Assembly: GCA_021772015.1 (NCBI GenBank)
Contig: JAETNS010000019.1
Coordinates: 1 to 48,134, forward strand
Direction of reading: 5' to 3'
Source: Prevotellaceae bacterium
Lineage (GTDB): Bacteria > Bacteroidota > Bacteroidia > Bacteroidales > Muribaculaceae
DNA length: 48,134 nt
A model generated the notes under the pieces. It made no database searches, had not been told where the DNA came from, and saw nothing but the letters and a program-made list of their open reading frames with translations. Below are positions 43,883-48,134 of the stretch, piece after piece. The stretch's first letter is position 1; each line of letters opens with the position of its first letter. Made by a program: the position numbers and the translations under genes.

Positions 43883-44281
43883 ATGGAATCAGTTAATGCA
43901 GTAGGCCGCCGTAAGGCCGCCATCGCCCGCGTTATTGTCAAGGAAGGCAACGGCGCAATCACCATCAATTGCAACCACGACCGTCGCCCCCTGGAGAAGT
44001 ACTTCCCCTCATCGATCCTCCAGTACATCGTGCTTCAGCCCCTGAAGACACTCGACTGCGTAGAGAAGTATGACATCGCCGTCAACATCGACGGCGGTGG
44101 CTACAAAGGACAGGCAGAGGCTCTTCGTCTCGCTATCGCCCGCGCCCTGGTGAAGATCAACCCCGAGGACAAGCCCGCACTCCGCGCTGAAGGCTTCATG
44201 ACCCGCGACCCGCGTGTCGTTGAGCGTAAGAAGCCCGGTCAGCCCAAGGCCCGCAAGCGCTTCCAGTTCTCCAAGCGTTAA
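43883..44281 (+). CDS. rpsI: 30S ribosomal protein S9
   Basis: 132 residues. The start VNAVGRRKAAIARVIVKEG, the GGGYKGQAEALRLAIARAL segment and the C-terminal basic tail KKPGQPKARKRFQFSKR are typical; the tail reaches the ribosomal P site. It follows rplM and is followed by an unusual pyrimidine tract and a foldable spacer before rpsB. Confidence 0.98.
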   Translation: MESVNAVGRRKAAIARVIVKEGNGAITINCNHDRRPLEKYFPSSILQYIVLQPLKTLDCVEKYDIAVNIDGGGYKGQAEALRLAIARALVKINPEDKPALRAEGFMTRDPRVVERKKPGQPKARKRFQFSKR

Positions 44282-44283
44282 TA

Positions 44284-44375
44284 TCTTTTTCCTCTTTCTC
44301 TCCTCCTCCCCCTCCAAGTTTAGCATCTAAATCCCGCGGATGGACCCGACGTTCCCTACCCCGGGGTTGTAATCC
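44284..44375 (+). promoter_or_regulatory. Pyrimidine tract and foldable spacer before rpsB
   Basis: Bases 44284-44315 are exclusively C and T (32 in a row) on the coding strand. Bases 44338-44375 can fold as GGAT-GGACCC paired with GGGTT-ATCC. The 124-base gap has no TAnnTTTG promoter, so rpsB is probably read through from rplM or regulated here. Confidence 0.4.
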
Positions 44376-44405
44376 AAAAGAACGTAAACACATCTTTAAC
44401 AAAAA

Positions 44406-45242
44406 ATGGCTACACCCAATTTTGATCAGCTCCTTGAAGCAGGTTGCCACTTCGGTCACCTCAAGCGCAAATGGAACCCCGCGATGGCTCCCTACATCTT
44501 CATGGAGCGCAATGGTATCCACATTCTTGACCTCTACAAGACTGCCGCCAAGCTCGACGAGGCTGCCGCAGCTCTCAAATCGATAGCAAAACAAGGCAAG
44601 AAGGTACTCTTCGTTGCCACCAAAAAACAGGCCAAACAAGTTACCGCAGACAAGGCACAGAGCATCGGCATGCCCTACGTGATCGAGCGCTGGCCCGGCG
44701 GTATGCTTACCAACTTCCCCACCATCCGCAAGGCCGTCAAGAAAATGGCCAACATCGACAAGATGACCAAGGATGGCACATTCGACAACCTCTCCAAGCG
44801 CGAGAAACTCCAGATCTCACGCCAGCGCGCCAAGCTTGAGAAGACACTCGGCTCAATCGCCGACCTCAACCGTCTTCCCTCCGCCCTTTTCGTCGTTGAC
44901 GTGCTCAAAGAGCGCATCGCGGTCGCTGAGGCAAACCGTCTCGGAATCCCCGTCTTCGCAATGGTCGACACCAACTCCGACCCCAACGACGTAGACTTCG
45001 TGATCCCCGCCAATGATGACGCTTCCAAGTCGATCGAGCTTATCCTCGACACTGTTTGCGCCGCAATGGCCGAAGGTCTTGAAGAACGCAAGGCTGAAAA
45101 AGTCGACACCCAGGCCGCAGGCGAAGGAGAAGCTCCCCGCCGCGAACGCCGCCGCGCTGTCCGCCGCAATGAAGGTGACGAGGCTCCCGCAGCTGAAACT
45201 GAAGCTGTAGACGCTCCCGCTGAAGCCGAAGTTGCCGAATAA
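44406..45242 (+). CDS. rpsB: 30S ribosomal protein S2
   Basis: 278 residues. The start FDQLLEAGCHFGHLKRKWNPAM, then YKTAAKLDEAAAAL, WPGGMLTNFPTIRKAV and the C-terminal VDTNSDPNDVDFVIPANDDA are S2 signatures. A tail of about 50 residues is rich in Glu, Ala and Arg (EGEAPRRERRRAVRR) and is presumably disordered; such tails are common in Bacteroidetes S2. tsf follows after a strong hairpin. Confidence 0.98.
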   Translation: MATPNFDQLLEAGCHFGHLKRKWNPAMAPYIFMERNGIHILDLYKTAAKLDEAAAALKSIAKQGKKVLFVATKKQAKQVTADKAQSIGMPYVIERWPGGMLTNFPTIRKAVKKMANIDKMTKDGTFDNLSKREKLQISRQRAKLEKTLGSIADLNRLPSALFVVDVLKERIAVAEANRLGIPVFAMVDTNSDPNDVDFVIPANDDASKSIELILDTVCAAMAEGLEERKAEKVDTQAAGEGEAPRRERRRAVRRNEGDEAPAAETEAVDAPAEAEVAE

Positions 45243-45264
45243 TTCGGGAATATCCCCATCTTAT

Positions 45265-45299
45265 GGACTCAACGGGGAGCCATTCTCCCCGTTGAGTCC
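45265..45299 (+). terminator. Strong U-less hairpin between rpsB and tsf
   Basis: GGACTCAACGGGGAG (45265-45279) pairs perfectly with CTCCCCGTTGAGTCC (45285-45299) around CCATT. It is followed by TAATAAATTT and not a U-tract. It may cause partial termination, RNA processing or mRNA-end stabilisation. Confidence 0.6.
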
Positions 45300-45338
45300 T
45301 AATAAATTTAATTTACAAACAATCTAAAAACTCCAGAT

Positions 45339-46331
45339 ATGGCAGTAACAATGGCAGAAATCACCAAGCTGCGCCACCTCACCTCGGCCGGCCTGATGGA
45401 CTGCAAAAAAGCTCTCGCCGAAACCGACGGCGACATCGAAGCCGCTGTTGAGATCCTCCGCAAGAAAGGACAGGCAGTGGCAGCCAAGCGTGAAGACCGC
45501 GTGGCAGCTGAAGGCTGCGTCCTCGCCAAGAATGAAGGCAATTTCGCCGCTGTCGTGGCTCTTCAATGTGAAACCGACTTCGTGGCAAAGAACGCAGGTT
45601 TCGTGGAACTCACACAGAAGCTCCTCGACCTCGCTGTCGCAAACAAGTGCAAGAGCCTCGACGAACTCAAGGCAGTCACCGTTGATGGCCGCACTGTAGC
45701 TGACCTCGTTGTTGAGGAAGGCGGAAAGACCGGCGAAAAGACCGAACTCGGAGCATACGAATACATCGAAGCTCCCTCCACAACCTCATACAACCACCTC
45801 GGCAACAAACTCGCCACAATCGTAGGATTCAACCTCGAAGGCGTGGATTACCAGGTAGGACGCGACGTAGCAATGCAGGTTGCCTCCATGAACCCTGTGG
45901 CAGTAGACCGCCAGAGTGTTCCCCAGGCAACCATTGATGCAGAATACAACGTCGCCGTGGAGAAGACCAAGGAAGAGCAGGTAAAGAAAGCTGTTGAAGC
46001 CGCCCTCAAGAAAAACGGCATCAACCCCAACCTCGTCGACTCAGAAGATCACATCAACTCCAATATCGCCAAAGGCTGGTTGACAGAGGAAGAAGCAGCA
46101 AAAGCCCGCGTTATCGCAAAAGAAACCGCAGAGGCCAAAGCAGCCAACCTCCCCGAGCAGATGATCAAGAACATCGCCGAGGGACGCGTCAACAAGTTCT
46201 ACAAAGAGAATTGCCTCATGGAGCAGGAATTCATCAAAGACGGCTCCCTCACCATCGGCAAATACCTCGAACAGGCCCAGAAAGGCCTCCTCGTCGTATC
46301 CTTCAAGCGCGTCAACCTCAACGAAGACTAA
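45339..46331 (+). CDS. tsf: Elongation factor Ts
   Basis: 330 residues. The N-terminal UBA-like part is AEITKLRHLTSAGLMDCKKALAE. The EF-Tu-contacting motif TDFVAKN is present. The core subdomains carry the insertions usual in Bacteroidetes, and the C-terminus ends in the YLEQAQKGLLVVSFKRV region. It exchanges GDP for GTP on EF-Tu. An in-frame Met four codons later is a possible alternative start. Confidence 0.98.
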   Translation: MAVTMAEITKLRHLTSAGLMDCKKALAETDGDIEAAVEILRKKGQAVAAKREDRVAAEGCVLAKNEGNFAAVVALQCETDFVAKNAGFVELTQKLLDLAVANKCKSLDELKAVTVDGRTVADLVVEEGGKTGEKTELGAYEYIEAPSTTSYNHLGNKLATIVGFNLEGVDYQVGRDVAMQVASMNPVAVDRQSVPQATIDAEYNVAVEKTKEEQVKKAVEAALKKNGINPNLVDSEDHINSNIAKGWLTEEEAAKARVIAKETAEAKAANLPEQMIKNIAEGRVNKFYKENCLMEQEFIKDGSLTIGKYLEQAQKGLLVVSFKRVNLNED

Positions 46332-46357
46332 TTCCCTGACTATATACTAAACTATAT

Positions 46358-46412
46358 ATTACTCAATGCGGCGTGTCAAATTTCAAAAATTTGACACGCC
46401 GCATTGAGTAAT
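46358..46412. terminator. Perfect 26-base inverted repeat, bidirectional terminator
   Basis: Bases 46358-46383 and 46387-46412 are perfect inverted repeats around a three-base loop. The repeat includes terminal AT-rich flanks on both sides and serves convergent tsf and the membrane-protein gene. Confidence 0.88.
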
Positions 46413-46413
46413 C

Positions 46414-46445
46414 ACCATTATGGCAAAAGATATTGCCATAATGGT
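46414..46445. terminator. Second hairpin of the tandem terminator pair
   Basis: ACCATTATGGCAA (46414-46426) and TTGCCATAATGGT (46433-46445) form a perfect 13-base stem around six bases. It follows the larger hairpin after one base. Confidence 0.65.
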
Positions 46446-46472
46446 TAAATCAGAAAACTATTAAGATAGATC

Positions 46473-47864
46473 CTACTCCAAACGGCATTTGAAAACAGAC
46501 AGGCTCTTTCCAATCATCAATAAAACACCGGGTAAAATCTGTACGGTCAATCGAGCCCAATCTCCCATCGCCCCAAAAACAGCCACAATGTAACCGACCG
46601 ACACGAATAACCACAGAAACCAATTCATAAAATCAAATTTACGATACCTGCTGCAATACAGCCATACCATACACAAGAAATAGACAATCAGAAAATAATT
46701 AAGCAAATTAAAGGTCGGTATAAATATCGTGTAAAATCCGCCCATATAATCATCAATCCAAACATGGCGGCAATCCTTATTATGAGCATTGATATTCATT
46801 AATCCCCGCAACGAAGAGCTATGGGCAACCAATCCTGCCCTATGGTATATGCCCCCCAGTGATTTTCTTGGAGATTTCAGAACAGATGCATTGATCACAT
46901 TATGCATCTCGATAAAACTGGAGTCCCCGCAATGACTGATACCATATATCTCAGACCACATGGAGTCCGTCTCAGTACCATTTGATACAATATATCCACG
47001 AATCAGTTTCCTCAAATCCGGATTCTCAATCAATGTCGTATCCAATAACTCATATGATCTGGCGAAAAAATAATTATTAACAACCGTCACACACGAGATG
47101 CTATCGTATCCATATAACCGCCTGAACTCACTTTTATACATAAAAACCCCGGCCGATACTATTGCCAAACCAAAATATCCCGCCAAAGCCCTTTTAATAA
47201 AAATAGTCTTCCGGGTAAAAAGGATATATCCCCAATAAATCGCCAAAATGACAATCAGATAGACGAACACAGGCTTCAATAAAACAAGCCATAACAAATC
47301 CAAAGTGATCAATAACGGATAACGCCATCCAAAAGGATTTTCCTTATCATAAAGACAATGAAAGAGCAGCCATAACAACATTACAACGAATGTAATAACA
47401 AGACTCTCAGGAATCAAGATACATGCATAATCATAATGAAGTAAGATTGGGAGTACAAGATACACAACCGTGATCATATTTACCCAAAATACGCGTTTTA
47501 CAAAGTTCCGGGCAATATCCCAGAGGAAAATGGCTGACAACAAAAACAGCAATTCCTGAAACACAACTATCATCCATTGATAAAATGTTCCGAAAATCAA
47601 ATGAAACACATATAGCAGCAATGGATAACCCGGCGTACGAAAAGAATCCACAAATCCCTCCCCCTTCGCCGGCAAAGCAGTCAAATAAGACTGAGTATCC
47701 GCGTCAATTACAGGACCATTAAAAAGAATCAACTCGAAAAGCCAAAACAAAATTGAAAGAGCAAATAAAGCGGAAAATCCGAAAAAACGGGTCAGGCGTA
47801 TGTTTTTACTACGAATAAGTGTGACATTGAAAAAATCACAAAATATTTTCTTTAAATCAAACAT
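46473..47864 (-). CDS. GT-C-like polytopic membrane protein, possible glycosyltransferase
   Basis: 463 residues with about ten membrane helices. The first extracytoplasmic loop has the acidic pair and arginine motif of lipid-linked-sugar GT-C enzymes (DADTQSY at 54-60 and RTPGYP at 76-81). A large hydrophilic loop lies at about residues 255-370. The gene is visibly more A+T-rich than its neighbours, suggesting acquisition from elsewhere or relaxed constraint. It lies between the tsf terminators and the 5S rRNA gene, and no partner gene is present. The donor would be a polyprenyl-phosphate sugar if the family call is right. Confidence 0.6.
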   Translation of the reverse strand: MFDLKKIFCDFFNVTLIRSKNIRLTRFFGFSALFALSILFWLFELILFNGPVIDADTQSYLTALPAKGEGFVDSFRTPGYPLLLYVFHLIFGTFYQWMIVVFQELLFLLSAIFLWDIARNFVKRVFWVNMITVVYLVLPILLHYDYACILIPESLVITFVVMLLWLLFHCLYDKENPFGWRYPLLITLDLLWLVLLKPVFVYLIVILAIYWGYILFTRKTIFIKRALAGYFGLAIVSAGVFMYKSEFRRLYGYDSISCVTVVNNYFFARSYELLDTTLIENPDLRKLIRGYIVSNGTETDSMWSEIYGISHCGDSSFIEMHNVINASVLKSPRKSLGGIYHRAGLVAHSSSLRGLMNINAHNKDCRHVWIDDYMGGFYTIFIPTFNLLNYFLIVYFLCMVWLYCSRYRKFDFMNWFLWLFVSVGYIVAVFGAMGDWARLTVQILPGVLLMIGKSLSVFKCRLE

Positions 47865-47974
47865 AACAATTAAGACTAAAAGTATAATATGACCTTTACC
47901 TCTTTCAGGATAATCGGCATTTCATCTCTCCTTAGCTCCTGATGAAATGTAAAGGGGAGGCGGAAAATGGCGAT

Positions 47975-48023
47975 CCCCGGCATCCGAATGGATGCCGGGG
48001 ACCGGGGTGTCCCTCGGAGGGAC
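47975..48023 (-). terminator. Hairpins downstream of the 5S rRNA gene
   Basis: CCCCGGCATCC (47975-47985) and GGATGCCGGGG (47990-48000) form an 11-base stem around GAAT. GTCCCT (48009-48014) and AGGGAC (48018-48023) form a second. Both lie just past the 3' end of 5S rRNA on the minus strand and probably mark processing or termination. A long U-tract is lacking. Confidence 0.55.
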
Positions 48024-48029
48024 CGTAAA

Positions 48030-48134
48030 GGGGGCGGTTACCTACTCTCCCACTTTCGCAGTACCATCGGCGCGGCGGGGTTTAACTTCTCTGTTCGGGA
48101 TGGGAAGAGGTGGAACCCCCGTGCTATGGCCGCC
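48030..48134 (-). rRNA. rrf: 5S ribosomal RNA (5' end cut by the window edge)
   Basis: On the minus strand the conserved 5S segments are read in order: GGCGGCCATAGC, CCACCTCTTCCCATCCCGAAC, AGAGAAGTTAAACCCC, GCCGATGGTACTGC, GTGGGAGAGTAGGTAACCGCC (each in part). The 3' strand of helix I (CCGCCCCC) pairs with the 5' strand, whose first few bases lie beyond the window. It is the tail of an rRNA operon reading leftward. Confidence 0.95.

Noticed and set aside
1-48134. Insertion sequences, integrases, phage genes, tRNA genes
   Set aside because: No transposase or integrase motif, no cloverleaf and no target-site duplications were recognised anywhere.

Overview
The window reads as a chromosomal segment of a Bacteroidales bacterium, most likely a gut member of the Muribaculaceae or a close relative. 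The evidence is the recurring Bacteroidetes promoter signature (TAnnTTTG at -7, sometimes with TTG about 20 bases upstream), the near absence of strong Shine-Dalgarno sequences, the fused DAHP synthase/chorismate mutase, the complete eight-gene Bat operon, a DUF4293 gene, and L13, S9, S2 and EF-Ts proteins of Bacteroidales type. The genus is inferred from protein character only. No transposase, integrase, phage gene, CRISPR array or tRNA was seen.

Left part (1-13.3 kb): an SBF-family transporter and a Crp/Fnr regulator are followed by a 600-base gene-free stretch holding a promoter, a string of hairpins and a strong terminator, which together look like an unassigned structured RNA. Next come an OmpA-type porin, DAHP synthase/chorismate mutase, an orphan CpsB-type phosphatase, a biotin-dependent carboxyltransferase with a peculiar insertion, a tightly overlapping lipopolysaccharide-core cluster (two GT2 and one GT4 glycosyltransferases plus a Kdo/heptose-kinase-like protein), a DUF2007-tandem-USP fusion and a small DNA-binding protein.

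Middle (13.4-34.1 kb): the MoxR-DUF58-DUF4381-like-BatA-BatB-BatC-BatD-BatE operon runs leftward. A two-gene unit follows that encodes an HU-like protein and an HU-TM-LysM fusion, the latter a candidate tether between nucleoid and cell wall. Then come glutamate dehydrogenase, a large TPR protein, DUF4293, UvrB, a YgiQ radical-SAM protein and an FAD oxidoreductase.

Right part (34.1-48.1 kb): a leftward unit encodes a MacB-like tripartite efflux pump (HlyD adaptor, two different permeases, ATPase, TolC) followed by a sigma-54-dependent response regulator and its kinase. It carries a repeated 17-21-base intergenic motif and a sigma-54-like promoter candidate, so the kinase-regulator pair probably controls the pump. 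Divergent from it is rplM-rpsI-rpsB-tsf, with leader and intergenic structures. An A+T-rich GT-C-like membrane protein gene lies between tsf and a 5S rRNA gene that runs off the right edge; the rest of the rRNA operon would lie beyond it.
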